DNA from: Saccharomycopsis malanga
Taxonomy: Eukaryota; Ascomycota; Saccharomycetes; Ascoideales; Saccharomycopsidaceae
Length of the DNA stretch: 64,000 bases
Direction of reading: 5' to 3'
Assembly (NCBI GenBank): GCA_004014935.1
Contig: CP025325.1
Location: forward strand, 1 to 64,000
Made by a program: the position numbers and the translations under genes
Notes under the pieces: generated by a model
Databases searched by the model: none
What the model was told of the DNA's origin: nothing
The model's input: the letters and a program-made list of their open reading frames with translations, nothing else
Shown: positions 40,220 to 51,159 of the stretch, in pieces
Position numbering within the stretch: the first letter of the stretch is position 1
Layout: each line of letters opens with the position of its first letter

Positions 40220-41433
40220 TACCGGTAGTGTTTAGTTGTTGTGCATGTTTGGTTTTATTTATGTTAGAATATAAAATTGAACCATTTCTACTATTATTGT
40301 AGTATTTGGATACTTGGACGTGAGTAGACTTGATGTTTTGGTTTATTTGTAGTGTTGGATTTCCATCAAAAGAAACTAAAACAGTTTTAAGGTGAAAAAA
40401 AAGTTTTATGTTGGCCATAATGGTTGGTAAGAAATTGTAGTACAATATTCGTGCTTATAGTCTTTTGCCTGAACTTTGATATTATATTCGCTTAAAGAAG
40501 ATTAAAAACAATTAATTTCCAGCCCCTTACATAGCAGTTCCGTTTTTGTTTGAATATTTACAATAAATTAGTATTTTTGTAGTGACCAGGTTGCTTAGGT
40601 TTCTAAATTGTTAGAACCGCCTCCCGAAGCTAAAATATGAACAAATTATGACATTTATAAATTAAACCATCCATGCTGGTAATGTTTCTGAAGTCTTTAT
40701 GGTGCTGCCGCATGGTTTGTCAAGAAGTGGATTTTTCTATATATAGTGGATATTGAGGGTTTGTTTGGTCTTCTAGTTTTGTTCACCATAAGCCTGTTGT
40801 TTGTGAGTAGTGTTTGATTTGGTTGAATTTACTTACAAATATCTGATTTACTAAAATTTATCCGATTTGCTAAATTAACTAATATTTGTTAAAATTTGTT
40901 AGCCTTTTTTAGCCTTTTTTAGTATTTGCTAGTATTTGATTAAATTTTTGAAAATAATTATTCTATAGCTCAGTATACCAACCCAATATTTACAACTACG
41001 ACCATCAAAAAGATAATGACAAGTCTCGCATTCTATCATAATACACCCAACCCTGATCGTTTCTCCACATTACTACAAATTGCTACAGTCATCCATTAGA
41101 ACTATCAACAAAAACCTAAACTATCTTCACGCAAATTACAGTCCAATAATTCATTACACCAAAAAACTCAAGGAATCATTATAAACAATTTGTTTTTTAC
41201 CAAATACATTTATCATCATCACAACTAATAATACCAAATACCTGTATTATTATCACAATTAGTTTTATCAAGTCCCCCTACTAGCCTCCTTATATCAAAA
41301 AGGGAGCACGTGACCAATATCTAAAGAGAAACCCGAGAAATTTCAAGGTGAAAATGATGATGATAATGAGTATTTATGATAATAGAGAAAAATAGATTAT
41401 CGATATATTAAAAACAGTAATCAATAAAACAAA
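40220..41433. other. Intergenic region between CUE1 and LSM4
   Basis: About 1.2 kb, AT-rich. A weak Element A trace lies near 40510-40550. At 40850-40945 there are short degenerate direct repeats (AAATTTGTTAG, GCCTTTTTTA). Close to LSM4 there is GAGCACGTGACC (CACGTG at about 41308). No gene seen. Confidence 0.5.
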
Positions 41434-41984
41434 ATGGTAAGTGATTTATAGTCAAATTTGTTAGTAAAACAATTAGCGCAAATAACTAATGTATATAGCT
41501 TCCTTTATATTTGTTAACGTCGGCGAAAGGTCAGCCAATATTGGTTGAATTAAAGAATGGAGAAACATTGAATGGCAACTTGGTGATTTGCGATTCCTGG
41601 ATGAATTTGACTCTTAATAACGTAATCCAATCCTCTGCCAATGGTGAGTCGTTTTTAAAACTACCAGAAGTTTACGTGAGAGGTAACCATATCAAGTATT
41701 TGAGATTACCAGACGAAGTCTTAGATAGTGCTAGACAACAAGCCATTGAGAACCATAAACACAATAATCGTAGAGACAACCGTGGCGGAAATAGAAGAGA
41801 CAATCGTAGCAACAACAGGTACGGAAACAGAAATTATAATAACAACAATAGTAGAAATAACTATAATAACAATAACAACCGAGGATATAGAAACTATAAT
41901 AACAATAATAGCAATGGTCTGAACCAGCAACAGCAGCCTGCGGCTTCTCAACATGACCAGCAAGCAGCCACAGTCCAATATTAA
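41434..41984 (+). CDS. LSM4: U6 snRNA-associated Sm-like protein Lsm4, spliced
   Basis: join of 41434-41436 (ATG alone) and 41499-41984, giving 162 aa. The 62-bp intron starts GTAAGT directly after the ATG, has the branch site TAACTAAT (41483-41490) and ends TATAG. The spliced start MLPLYLLTSAKGQP matches the conserved Lsm4 N-terminus, which confirms the splice. Lsm4 is part of the Lsm2-8 ring on U6 snRNA and the cytoplasmic Lsm1-7 decapping activator. The Sm fold covers residues ~1-80 (VELKNGETLNGNLVICDSWM, then EVYVRGNHIKYLRLP). The tail is Asn/Arg/Gly-rich and prion-like with NNRRDNRGGNRRDNR-type repeats, as in yeasts where it promotes P-body assembly. Confidence 0.95.
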
Positions 41985-42347
41985 AGTATACTTTTGTTTT
42001 CAGTTAGTTTTGGATGTCTGGTAATCCCCAGTTGTCCTGTATTAGTTGCACGGTCTCAAGTTATGATTCTTTGTTAGGTCAGTTTTATGTAACGCTTTTT
42101 TCTTTTTTATTTTGCCCTTTGTATTGTTTTGAGGCTTCATTGACTCAATGGTGAATGCGATGAGTTTTTACGATTAGTAGTTTTGTAAGGTGTTTGTAAA
42201 GCATTTACACAAGTTGATTACAAAACTTGAAGTATTTCGGAGTTATATCAATAAATAATTAAATTTTGGCCCAAAGATACCGGTTACATACTTGCTAATG
42301 ATTTACATTTGGTTTATTTTTATTCAGCATCAAACTTGTCAAATCAT

Positions 42348-42470
42348 TGGGCCGGATGGCTGAGTGATTATGGCTATCGAAGAAGCGAAAAGGATCTGGA
42401 AGGCTCATGAATGAGAGGATTATGACCAACAGGACATGATTGGGGCTCGAAATATAAGATGTTATTACTA
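42348..42470 (+). mobile_element. Element A, short form, 3'-incomplete
   Basis: Head ATTGGGCCGGATGGCTGAGTG, GAAGAAGCGAAAAGGATCTGG and GAGAGGATTATGACC-AACAGGACATGATTGGGGCTCGAAATATAAGATG. The region from ACCAAGTCCC to the core is deleted. Confidence 0.75.
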
Positions 42471-42595
42471 TTTATCAATATAAATACTCAATACATCAAA
42501 CAACCCCGGTTCGACTCGGGAGTCAGACGTTTCTTTTACAAATCCAATATTGGCTAGTTTTGTATTTTTTTAACTTGTAAAGTGTCAACTATCAA

Positions 42596-42772
42596 CAATA
42601 ATACCTGATGTTTGGCCCACTAAATATCCGTTTCGTATAAACTCGTTAGGAACTTGTTAGAACCCAGTGGGAAGCCCCCATTAATATTCTCTTGATCATA
42701 ACATTCTCACCCTTGAGCCTGTTAGGTCTTTTTCTTCGAAACCAACAACGACTGAGCTATCTGGCCCGGCGA
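42596..42772 (-). mobile_element. Element A, short form
   Basis: GGCCCACTAAATATCCG, TTTCGTATAAACTCG, TTAATATTCTCTTGATCATA, CACCCTTGAGCCTGTTAGGT and ATCTGGCCCGG are in family order on the minus strand. Confidence 0.75.
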
Positions 42773-42799
42773 AAGCTGATATTCTAATGTAAAAAAAAC

Positions 42800-42846
42800 A
42801 TACGATACAACTGATATGTACTGGGCTTCAAATATAAGGCATTACC
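42800..42846 (+). mobile_element. Element A tail abutting a stop codon
   Basis: ATACGATACAACTGATATGT and ACTGGGCTTCAAATATAAGG form the family's 3' end. It stops one base before the TGA codon of the downstream minus-strand gene (42848), so it now forms that gene's 3' UTR. Confidence 0.6.
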
Positions 42847-42847
42847 C

Positions 42848-44806
42848 TCATCCGTCATGTTGGATATTGACAATTCTTTCATATCCCACAGCCAAGGTCA
42901 ATCCAAAGACCAATTCAAACATTCCTGGCGTTTTGAGGCATGGCTCGTTGTATATGGTTAGCCAGCCCAACTTCTGATCGTTTGGGTTGTCATCAGGAGT
43001 GTTTTTCATCAAGATTCCGTCTCCTGGTTGGTAAAAGAATTCGTTATCATGACTAGGTTCCGTTGTAGTGTTTTCATCAAGAGTATTTGGAGAGTCTGTA
43101 TTGCTATTATGTATATAGTACTGTTCTACGCCTTTATTTTTCAATCTTTTTAGATCTTTCACCAATTTCTTCTTTATTCTTTTTTCGTGAGGCCTGAACA
43201 AGGCAAGAATGCTATTTTTTGTTTCCAGAGACAAGGTTTCGGGGACTTTCATGCTCATTGTGGGTTGAGGGTCATTTGGAGTGAAAAAATATACGTCGTA
43301 TTTATGGCTTATTTTAGAGCTTTCCATTTTAGACTGAGGATCTAGGAAATCCTTTGAGTAGTTTTTGATCTTATTGAGGTTTGATTTTTTAATCTTAGGT
43401 ATAGAACCTATCAACCATGGAATGTCATGAAGATCTTTGACGGTATAACGGTTGATTATTTTTCTTGAGTCTGTTTTTTTTATCATATTGACAAGTTGTG
43501 TATTTTGAAAAGCATCATAATTTGATAGCTCCTTCAGATCAGCTTGCCAATATTGTTCTTCCGCAATGTTATCATCTATGGTGATATATTGGTTGTTTTG
43601 ATCAAGAACAGTATGTTGCAATAGCCATATAGTATAGCCGTTGCCTTTGGCTTTACTTCGTTTCGTCACAACAATCGCTGGTTTGGTTTCATCACCATAT
43701 TGCTCCTTGATGAGCAAACGAAACCCTAGATCGGACCGTTTACTATTCGGGTCTTGCTGGATTCCCCTAACAACTTGTGATGACAACCGAGGGGATTGGA
43801 TCTCCACCACATAGCCCGGTGCATACTTGCAATATATATGTTTTCTGTCGGGATTTGTGCTGAGAATCATTTGAGTGGGATGATATGAATAAACATGGTA
43901 TTTTACAAAGAATTGGTCCTGCTGTTGTTGGGCCATTCTTCTACTATCTATATTGGCCAAACTGGACAAACCAAACTCTTGTTCTTCATAATGTCTGTTG
44001 CCATTTATCATAGATGGTTTACTGGTTTGCGATTTATGGGAATTATCGAGTTTCTGCTCTGCCAAATAACTGAATCGCTTAGCTTTCTGCGAAAACCGCT
44101 TCATTTTTAACGACACTTTCAGATCCTCGTTGACAAACGAGTTGAACGAAGCTATTGAGTAGGGCCGTTGTCTCAATTTGTTGGTTTGATCAAACATGTG
44201 CTCATATTCGCTAGTCACATTAGTCATGGCAGTAGTGGAGATGCTATACTGAGATAATCTCGTTGGAATCTCATTTACAGAACGGTATATTTCACCAGAG
44301 CTCAACCTGTCAAGCTGCTCGTCGTCTACAGGATAAAAATTGCGGTTTTCCTTGCGGAACCAACTCAATACTGGCGATATCGTCAAATAACAGCATTTCT
44401 GTTCTGTTACATTGTACTCATCCTTCGTAAGCTTTTCATTAATCAACTTTTCCACAATATCCTTCTTGTTTCTGTTTGTAAGAATATCTAGTAGTTCTGG
44501 TGTGTCCACTGATATTCCTATTATAGGATCTATTCCGTCTAAACTATCTCTTAGTGCTGTTTCTTCAATCTCTTCAGTAGGTATTGGCGGCAATCTACGA
44601 CCTATAGTCTTTTCTGGTGACGAAGATCTCGAACTGTGGCTCCTCAAAGATTCTACATCTTTACCAACAGGACTGTTTTCCAGAGAACTGCCTACATCTT
44701 GCTTTATATAGCGTGCTTTATGTCCTTCCGGTCGCTTTAACTCACCGTTTTTCACTTCTTTATCCGGTGTTAATGCTGGTGGCTGTTTCCGCCGATATAA
44801 CCTCAT
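42848..44806 (-). CDS. Unknown conserved-looking cytosolic protein
   Basis: 652 aa from the ATG at 44806 (MRLYRRKQPPALTP); a further 21 upstream codons are open but begin with GTG. The N-terminal ~90 residues are basic and Ser/Pro-rich. Residues ~100-310 are polar and mostly disordered. A likely folded region at about 310-600 contains VKYHVYSYHPTQMILSTNP, YCKYAPGYVVEIQSP, DLGFRLLIKEQYG, GYTIWLLQHTVLD and YTVKDLHDIPWLIGSIP, with alternating beta-like segments. A second block near the C-terminus (GWLTIYNEPCLKTPGMFELV, LAVGYERIVNI) looks structured. No membrane segment and no catalytic motif that I recognise. It could be a lipid- or membrane-binding (PH-like) protein, but this is only a guess. 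Confidence 0.8.
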   Translation of the reverse strand: MRLYRRKQPPALTPDKEVKNGELKRPEGHKARYIKQDVGSSLENSPVGKDVESLRSHSSRSSSPEKTIGRRLPPIPTEEIEETALRDSLDGIDPIIGISVDTPELLDILTNRNKKDIVEKLINEKLTKDEYNVTEQKCCYLTISPVLSWFRKENRNFYPVDDEQLDRLSSGEIYRSVNEIPTRLSQYSISTTAMTNVTSEYEHMFDQTNKLRQRPYSIASFNSFVNEDLKVSLKMKRFSQKAKRFSYLAEQKLDNSHKSQTSKPSMINGNRHYEEQEFGLSSLANIDSRRMAQQQQDQFFVKYHVYSYHPTQMILSTNPDRKHIYCKYAPGYVVEIQSPRLSSQVVRGIQQDPNSKRSDLGFRLLIKEQYGDETKPAIVVTKRSKAKGNGYTIWLLQHTVLDQNNQYITIDDNIAEEQYWQADLKELSNYDAFQNTQLVNMIKKTDSRKIINRYTVKDLHDIPWLIGSIPKIKKSNLNKIKNYSKDFLDPQSKMESSKISHKYDVYFFTPNDPQPTMSMKVPETLSLETKNSILALFRPHEKRIKKKLVKDLKRLKNKGVEQYYIHNSNTDSPNTLDENTTTEPSHDNEFFYQPGDGILMKNTPDDNPNDQKLGWLTIYNEPCLKTPGMFELVFGLTLAVGYERIVNIQHDG

Positions 44807-45709
44807 ACTCTCCAACCTTCTCAGTAGTCTGGTAACCCTCACACAGCAAAATGTCGATATCACCAACACTCATCCCTAATGTTATTTCACCTTCTTATAG
44901 CCTCTTCACATAGTTATAACGGTGGTATCCAGAATCATGGTATATAGCCAGGCGTGTTTGCATAGGGATGCATATACTTGCAGACAACTGCATGCTCAAC
45001 TAGAGTAGCGCTTTATAGTGATGATAATTCTTCCTATTAATTTCTTTGTCAGTACTCTTTCTACGAAAGGAGCCGAGGCAAATGATTTGTATTTTTTGTA
45101 AGCAGATTGATTAAATATTTGAGAGTGTATTTATTATCAAGCCCTGTTTTGGGTACGAACGGTTTGTAGAATATCCATACCTCCAACTAGGTAACAGCTT
45201 ATACAATGATTGATGATTGTTATGAATAGGTAATTGTAAGCTTGAGGCATAGTAGATAGTATTTATTGCCATCATGGGTTATGGGAGTGACAATGTATAT
45301 ACAGCCCGTAAAGATATAATGAATAACTTGGCTAATTGCTTAAGGTCATAAGCATTGAAGCTAAATTATTAAACAAGTTATACTGTTTTAGCTTTACTGA
45401 TCAATTGATTCCATTTGGCGTATAGTTTTCAAGTGGTATATCAAAATATAATATTGTCACTAATGATATCAAAGAGAAATTCTCAGGCTTATTTTGTCAC
45501 AGTTTTCATAACATTCTTTAATACCATTTGATTTTTACAATTACAATTTACCTGCTTATCAATTCTGTTGAATTTTTACAATTATAATGCTTATCAATTC
45601 TGTTGAATTTTCACAATTACAACCTACCTGCTAATTAATCCTGTTAAATTTTCACAATTACAATCAATATATCACAAGAAATCACAATTTATTCAATATT
45701 CGCAACTGA
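44807..45709. other. Intergenic region with tandem repeats at one end
   Basis: About 900 bp, AT-rich, upstream of the 652-aa gene and downstream of the UPF0303 gene. Apart from the tandem repeat at 45531-45664 nothing is recognised. Confidence 0.5.
45531..45664. repeat. Tandem repeat, ~45-bp unit
   Basis: Three degenerate units of the form TTTTTACAATTACAATTTACC / TGCTTATCAATTCTGTTGAA, ending next to the 3' end of the UPF0303 gene. No coding content. Confidence 0.75.
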
Positions 45710-46204
45710 CTAGTTCTTAGCAAACTCTTTAAGAAACTGAAGAGCAAAAAAGTGGTCTTCTTCCTGGGCCAAGCCACTGAGGGTCAATGTACCAATGACA
45801 ATGTCGGAATTTTGCAATCTAATAGGAACTGAGCCACCGTGGTCGCAGAAATCTTTGAAAGAAATAAAACGAGCTTCTTCAAGGGTTTTTTTCTTAATTC
45901 TCATTTGTTGACCAATGTAGAAACTAGACTTACCGAACCGTAAGACGGTGTTGATTTTTCTTCTCACCCATTCGTCGTTATCGAATGTTGAACCAGTTTT
46001 GGTGATTGAACGGAACAACACTTGACGAGAACTGGTGGAAATGTCGATAGTCACAGACTTTTCAGGAAAGTTTTTAACAAGTTGTTCACGGACAAAACTG
46101 CCAAGACGCCAGGCAGTTTCGGTATCAAATTGAGGCAACGCAATAGCAGCACCTTCCAACTCGTCAAGTTGTTTAAGACTGTACTGGAAAAGATCAGAGG
46201 ACAT
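45710..46204 (-). CDS. UPF0303 / HbpS-like domain protein
   Basis: 164 aa, a single domain of the UPF0303 (DUF336, HbpS/GlcG-like) family. Members bind small ligands or heme in bacteria, but the role in fungi is not known to me. Visible family blocks are FDTETAWRLGSFVREQLV, VTIDISTSSRQVLFRSIT, NDEWVRRKINTVLRFGKSSFYIG and a C-terminal FCDHGGSVPIRL...VIGTLTLSGLAQEEDH with the typical HGGxxPI and SGL-x-EDH signatures. The length is that of the family (about 160). No targeting signal; probably cytosolic. It is divergent from AIP1. Confidence 0.88.
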   Translation of the reverse strand: MSSDLFQYSLKQLDELEGAAIALPQFDTETAWRLGSFVREQLVKNFPEKSVTIDISTSSRQVLFRSITKTGSTFDNDEWVRRKINTVLRFGKSSFYIGQQMRIKKKTLEEARFISFKDFCDHGGSVPIRLQNSDIVIGTLTLSGLAQEEDHFFALQFLKEFAKN

Positions 46205-46317
46205 TGCAAGCTTTATTATTAAACAGTAAGGAAGGTATGCTTGCTTGAAAGATAAGATATGATTGTCAATATCTTATCAGGACCGTTGTGTATGATAAAT
46301 CAGGGGATGGTACTCGA

Positions 46318-46480
46318 AAAAGAGAAAAAAAAGACCAGGCTGGATAGTTGAATGGACAGTACACTGGAAAAAAAAGATTTAACAGACTCAAGGGTTGGAA
46401 CCTGACTATGAACACTTTTATACGATGCTTAACGTGACTTCACAGACAATTGTAACTGTCTGGAATACAACCTAGATCAA
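46318..46480 (+). mobile_element. Element A relic, long-form body
   Basis: TACTCGAAAAAGAGAAAAAA comes first, then GATGCTTAACGTGACTTCACA and GTAACTGTCTGGAATAC, which match the middle segment of the long form at 22283. Heavily decayed. Confidence 0.5.
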
Positions 46481-46889
46481 ATTCCAATTGGGTGACTCGA
46501 TTAACTGGAAATTATTGGGGTTAACCAAGCTTAAATTATTATTACTAGCTACGCTTTGTATTGACAAATTGAACAGTTGTCAGGTATCCTTAAACTGGTC
46601 GTATTTCTCAAGATATCCGTTGAAGATGCAACCTCAAAAGTGTTCTACGCAATACACCGCCAAATATGCACTTTTTCCAGTCAATTGCTTAACAGTTCTC
46701 GAAGAATCACTATATAAACAATTAATATAATACTATATGAACCCATATAAATAGCCATATACATTGCCATCACGTAATCACATTATGTGCCCTGTGCGTG
46801 TATTGCAGCCCTGGCGCGATATAGTAATATAATGCTGGCGCTTATTAGGTGTCAAAATAGATAGGAGATGGTTATAGAATCAAACAAAC

Positions 46890-48993
46890 ATGTCTATATC
46901 AGCAAGTATGTGTGTTTTAGTGAAAGAATATGGGAAAATTGTTTTAGAGTGTTGGCTTCTAAAAGATAAGAGTGTTGTATTTCAACAGGTATCGATACTA
47001 TTAAGCACCGAGTAATTTGACTATTATCAAGCGCCGAGTAATTTGATTATATATTAGAAAATATAACAACCTTATTAATTGACATTTTCAATTAATAGTT
47101 TTGATTAACAATTTCAATCAACAATTCTTATCAAACCTTACCAACACGCCTCATCAATAAGCCTCTTTGATAACTAACAATTTAGCATCCACTTGGGCAC
47201 CATTGCCTTCTTCCACAAGAGCCACTGCAATCCATCTTTCTTATGATGAAAAGTCTGACCGGTTGGCATATGCTAATGGCAAGTCTATTTACCTTAGATC
47301 TGTTGAAAGTCCAGATGATGTGTATCAGTTCACAAACCATACCTTTCCAACTACCATAGCCAGGTTCTCTCCTTCTGGATATTACGTTGCTTCCGGTGAC
47401 GAGTCGGGCAATGTAAAGATATGGGACTGTGTTGGTGAAGACCATATTGTAAAAGGAGAATACCCTGTGATCAGTGGACGTATTAATGACATTGCATGGG
47501 ATTCCGACTCAAAACGTATTATTGCAGTAGGAAATGGCAAGGAACGGTTTGGACATTGTTTTACTTTTGATTCTGGTAACACTGTAGGTGAGATTTCTGG
47601 CCATAGTTCCCAGATTAGCGCTGTTACCATCAAACCTACCAGACCGTTTAGAGCAGCCACTGTAGGTGAGGATTCTGCCTTGGTCTTTCTAAGTGCTCCA
47701 CCATACAAGTTTATTTCTTCCATTAGAAACAAACATAGTAATTTCGTGAGAGACGTTGCTTATTCCAAAGACGGTAATTATATAGTAAGTGTAGGCGCTG
47801 ATAAGAAGATTGTAGTGTATGATGGCAAAACCGGAGAGTTTGTCAAATATATCAGTGATCCTAGTTTGAAAGATGATGCACATGAAACAGGCGTGTTTGG
47901 TGTTTCTTGGTCTTTGACAAACCCAGCTGAATTTGTCACTGCTTCTACAGATTCTTGTGTCAAATTATGGAATGTAGAGTCTGGACAACTTGTAAACAAA
48001 TGGTCTTTACCAAAACGGTTGTCCAACCATCTTTTGGGTGTTGTAGCCACTAAGAAATATTTCATAGCCGTGGCATTTAATGGAGATTTATACTACTTTT
48101 CAACCGAATCACAATCTCCTGTCAAAGTAGTCCAAGGCCATCAAAAAGCAATCACTGCTTTAACTACCGACAGCCATTCCTTGTACACAGGAAGTTATGA
48201 CGGCAGAGTGTCTTCGTGGGATTTGCAAAAACGTTCGGGAAGTGCCGAATATATCGAAGGTCCTGAGCATACTAATCTCATTGCTGATTTAGTCACTGTT
48301 CGTCCTGGTGAGGTTATCAGCAGCGGTTGGGATGATAAGATTTCTAAAATCAAAAGCCTCAAATTTGACGAATCTCTTGTTCTCAAACTCGATTCTCAAC
48401 CAACTAAAATCTCTTCAGTAAACTCTTCTGGTTTGTATGGTATGCTTACTAGTGATGGCACCTTGTCCATTCTTGATATCGCCAATTCAGTTAAAACCAG
48501 TAAAAAATTAGATTTCGAAGCATCCACCATAGACGTGGATGACAAGTACGTAATTGTAGGCGATGACAAGTCTTTCAATATCCATTTCTTCAACATCTCA
48601 GACTTGTCTCCAGCAAGTGGGTTCAATCTCAAAGTCAACTATAAACCTACTTATATCAAGATTTCTCCAGACTCACAATTTGTAGCTGTTGGCGACTCTT
48701 CAGGCAAAATTGTTCTTTACAACATTTCTGAGAAAAACATTCAGACATCTAGATGGTCGTTCCACACTGCTAAAATAAACTCTATTGCTTGGAGAAACGA
48801 CAGCAAATACATTGCCAGCGGCTCATTAGATACTAACATTATTATCTATTCAGTGGACAAACCAATCAAAAATATCAAGGCATTAAACACCCACAAGGAT
48901 GGCGTTAATGTAGTCGCCTGGACCTCCGATAACGAGGTTGTGAGCGGCGGTAACGACTCCACCATCAAGTTCTGGGAGGTTAAATTTCCATAG
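46890..48993 (+). CDS. AIP1: Actin-interacting protein 1, spliced
   Basis: join of 46890-46905 and 47186-48993, giving 607 aa. Exon 1 encodes MSISA plus the first base of codon 6. The 280-bp intron begins GTATGT and ends with the branch site TAACTAAC (47171-47178) only 7 nt before the TTAG. There is no usable ATG at the start of exon 2, whereas splicing gives MSISATSTWAPLPSSTRATAIHLSYD, matching the Aip1 N-terminus. Aip1 is a double seven-bladed WD40 propeller that helps cofilin sever and depolymerise actin filaments at cortical patches. Typical stretches are ARFSPSGYYVASGDESGNVKIWD, FVRDVAYSKDGNYIVSVGADK, AVGDSSGKIVLYN and the final VVSGGNDSTIKFWEV. The length equals that of yeast Aip1 (about 615). 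The intron contains a duplicated GCxCCGAGTAATTTGA segment. Confidence 0.95.
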
Positions 48994-49029
48994 TCTATAG
49001 TTGTATAGTTATAGAATGATCAATAAAGA

Positions 49030-49325
49030 GTATTGTATGGAACTGGTATGTATTGGGCTATAATTATTATGCCACTGGAAGGATAGTTTAAATAGTGCTT
49101 TTGGAGAAGAGTAAGCCAGGATAGTTTAGATATTGCTCTTGGAAAAGAGTAAGCCAGGATAGTTTAAATAGTACTTTTAGAAAAGAGGAAAAGGCCTAAC
49201 AAGCCCAAGGGTGAGAAGATTATGATCAGCAGGACATGATTGAGTTTCCTTTGGATTTTATCAAGTGCCTAGCTTATATATATGAAACTGAGATTTACTG
49301 GGCTAAAGAAATATTCTTATTATTA
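49030..49325 (+). mobile_element. Element A with a triplicated internal segment, after another copy's tail
   Basis: At 49035-49070 a tail (GAACTGGTATGTATTGGGCT) precedes a head GCCACTGG. A ~50-bp segment (GGATAGTTTAAATAGTGCTT, GGAGAAGAGTAAGCCA) is then present three times. The normal body follows (GGCCTAACAAGCCCAAGGGT, GAGAAGATTATGATCAGCAG) and the 3' end TACTGGGCTAAAGAAATATT. Confidence 0.75.
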
Positions 49326-49527
49326 CTATGACCATTTATATTTCTACAACAACTAACAAAGCAAAAACTAATAATTAAATTCTAAATTAGATAACAAAAA
49401 ACAAAACCCAAACCGTGACCCAAACGAATGTTTGAATAAATGGAGATAAAAAGAATCAAAGGAAACATAAAGTAAGGTATTAAAGGCAAAACTGACTGGA
49501 ACCAATTTTCCGTTTTCTATTCTTTTC

Positions 49528-50259
49528 TCATTTATTATGTTCTTCCAGCACCATTACATTGACCAACTCTTCCAAAGGACCAAAGTCCTTATCACTGACC
49601 AAGTTGAATTCCTTAGTGAACAAGACCAAATGTTTCAAACTGGTGTTTAAATGAGTCTGCAAACCCAACTCGGTGATTTCCTCGAAATGATGGCAATATA
49701 TATGGGCGTAGATTCTGAACAATCTTTTCATTATTGTTTTGGCCAAAGGAACAAATTTGGAAGGAAATGGTGCGTTGAGTTTGACGGGAAACACGTTCTC
49801 ATCATCAAAAAACCCTTGAATCCAATTCATCAAGTTCTCCACATACACAGGTGCAGAAACGCTCACGGGCTTTCTCAGGTTTGGGTCTTGCCACAAGTAT
49901 TCGTATTCATTAGTAGCAATCATTCGAGGACATGTCTTTGGAGAACAAAACTCGGTGATCGACCCGTAAAGCATATTGATTTGATTATAGAAATCAACCA
50001 TATGCACAGCTAGCCACTCGTTCAAATCCTCGTCTTTTGGGAGCTTGACGGCTTGTGCCAAAGCTGATCCAGATCCCAAAGTGGCTTCTGCAAAGTTTCT
50101 GATATCTTTATGGGAAGTGATAGGATTGCTGGCTGATCCGTTATTGTTGGAGCCGATGTTGTTGCCGTTAGACTCCTGTGGATAATAAAAGTTTTTGTCC
50201 AAGAGCGAGCCCTCATTGTTGTTATTGCTGGCTCTCTTGAATGCTCTAGTTGTTCTCAT
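49528..50259 (-). CDS. MOB1: Mob1 kinase activator
   Basis: 243 aa. Mob1 binds and activates Dbf2-family NDR kinases in the mitotic exit network, at spindle pole bodies and the bud neck. The N-terminal ~45 residues are Asn-rich and disordered. The Mob domain spans ~50-240 with [87 protein letters not shown] and [18 protein letters not shown]. The zinc ligands are visible as two Cys (FCSPKTC) and two His (HIYCHHF). The conserved core has normal length; the N-terminus is shorter than that of S. cerevisiae (314 aa). Confidence 0.95.
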   Translation of the reverse strand: MRTTRAFKRASNNNNEGSLLDKNFYYPQESNGNNIGSNNNGSASNPITSHKDIRNFAEATLGSGSALAQAVKLPKDEDLNEWLAVHMVDFYNQINMLYGSITEFCSPKTCPRMIATNEYEYLWQDPNLRKPVSVSAPVYVENLMNWIQGFFDDENVFPVKLNAPFPSKFVPLAKTIMKRLFRIYAHIYCHHFEEITELGLQTHLNTSLKHLVLFTKEFNLVSDKDFGPLEELVNVMVLEEHNK

Positions 50260-50763
50260 TGTGTGGACATTATTGCCAAAATGTCTGGTTATAATTAGTA
50301 TATTAGCCTATTTTGGCAAACACCTTTGCGATACATACAAATTGTGGAAAAGTGACATCGTTCTTGGATACCCTGTGTTAATACGTTGCTAAGAATCTCG
50401 AATAAATAATCGTTATAACAACTTGTTTGTAGATAATAGTTTCTCTAAAATAAACACTACTACTTCACCATTTTTTTTTGCTTCGAGTTGTTTACCTTTT
50501 TCCCCTTTGAGCTCATCTATGTGATGAGCACACGATACGTGCGCAGCCATGCATATTTCAGCATCTACAAGCAGCTCAATCTGATAAAGTGTATTAATAT
50601 CATAGATCATTAAAAACTAATATACATAAAGGAGCCAATAATGGCAGAAATTAAAAAGACAGTAACCAACATCAAAAAAACCGTGTAAAAAGAGCAAACC
50701 GTATGTCAAAATAAGGGAAGGCGTTCAAGCCGTAGCAAAGAAGATAGAGGTCATGAAACAGGC
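50260..50763. other. Intergenic region MOB1 / H2A
   Basis: About 500 bp containing the MOB1 promoter and the H2A 3' region. AT-rich; nothing else recognised. Confidence 0.5.
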
Positions 50764-51159
50764 TTATAATTCTTGAGAGGCTTTTGGTTTGGAAGTTTTC
50801 TTTGGCAACAAAGTTTGGTGGATGTTTGGCAAGACACCACCTTCGGCAATAGTGACATGACCCAACAATTTGTTCAATTCCTCGTCGTTTCTGATGGCCA
50901 ATTGCAAGTGTCTTGGGATGATTCTGGTTTTCTTGTTGTCTCTGGCAGCGTTACCGGCCAATTCCAAGATTTCAGCAGCCAAATATTCCAAGACAGCAGT
51001 CAAATAAACTGGAGCACCAGAACCGACTCTTTGAGCGTAGTTTCCTTTTCTCAACAATCTGTGGACTCTACCAACAGGGAAGGTCAAACCAGCCTTAGCA
51101 GATCTAGTTTGGGAAGCTTTAGCAGCAGAACCAGCTTTACCACCTTTACCACCGGACAT
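50764..51159 (-). CDS. HTA1: Histone H2A
   Basis: 131 aa. Complete H2A fold with [80 protein letters not shown] and the docking domain [12 protein letters not shown]. It ends in ASQEL, the SQ motif phosphorylated by Mec1/Tel1 at DNA breaks (the H2A.X-type C-terminus usual in yeasts). It forms a divergent pair with H2B, the standard yeast arrangement for coordinated S-phase expression. The symbol follows yeast convention; a second H2A locus may exist elsewhere. Confidence 0.98.
   Translation of the reverse strand: MSGGKGGKAGSAAKASQTRSAKAGLTFPVGRVHRLLRKGNYAQRVGSGAPVYLTAVLEYLAAEILELAGNAARDNKKTRIIPRHLQLAIRNDEELNKLLGHVTIAEGGVLPNIHQTLLPKKTSKPKASQEL

Noticed and set aside
42490-42545. CCCCGGTTCGACTCGGG, which looks like the T-arm of a tRNA
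   Set aside because: The T stem has mismatches, and no matching acceptor 5' half, D arm or anticodon arm precedes it. Treated as a pol III-type relic or chance.
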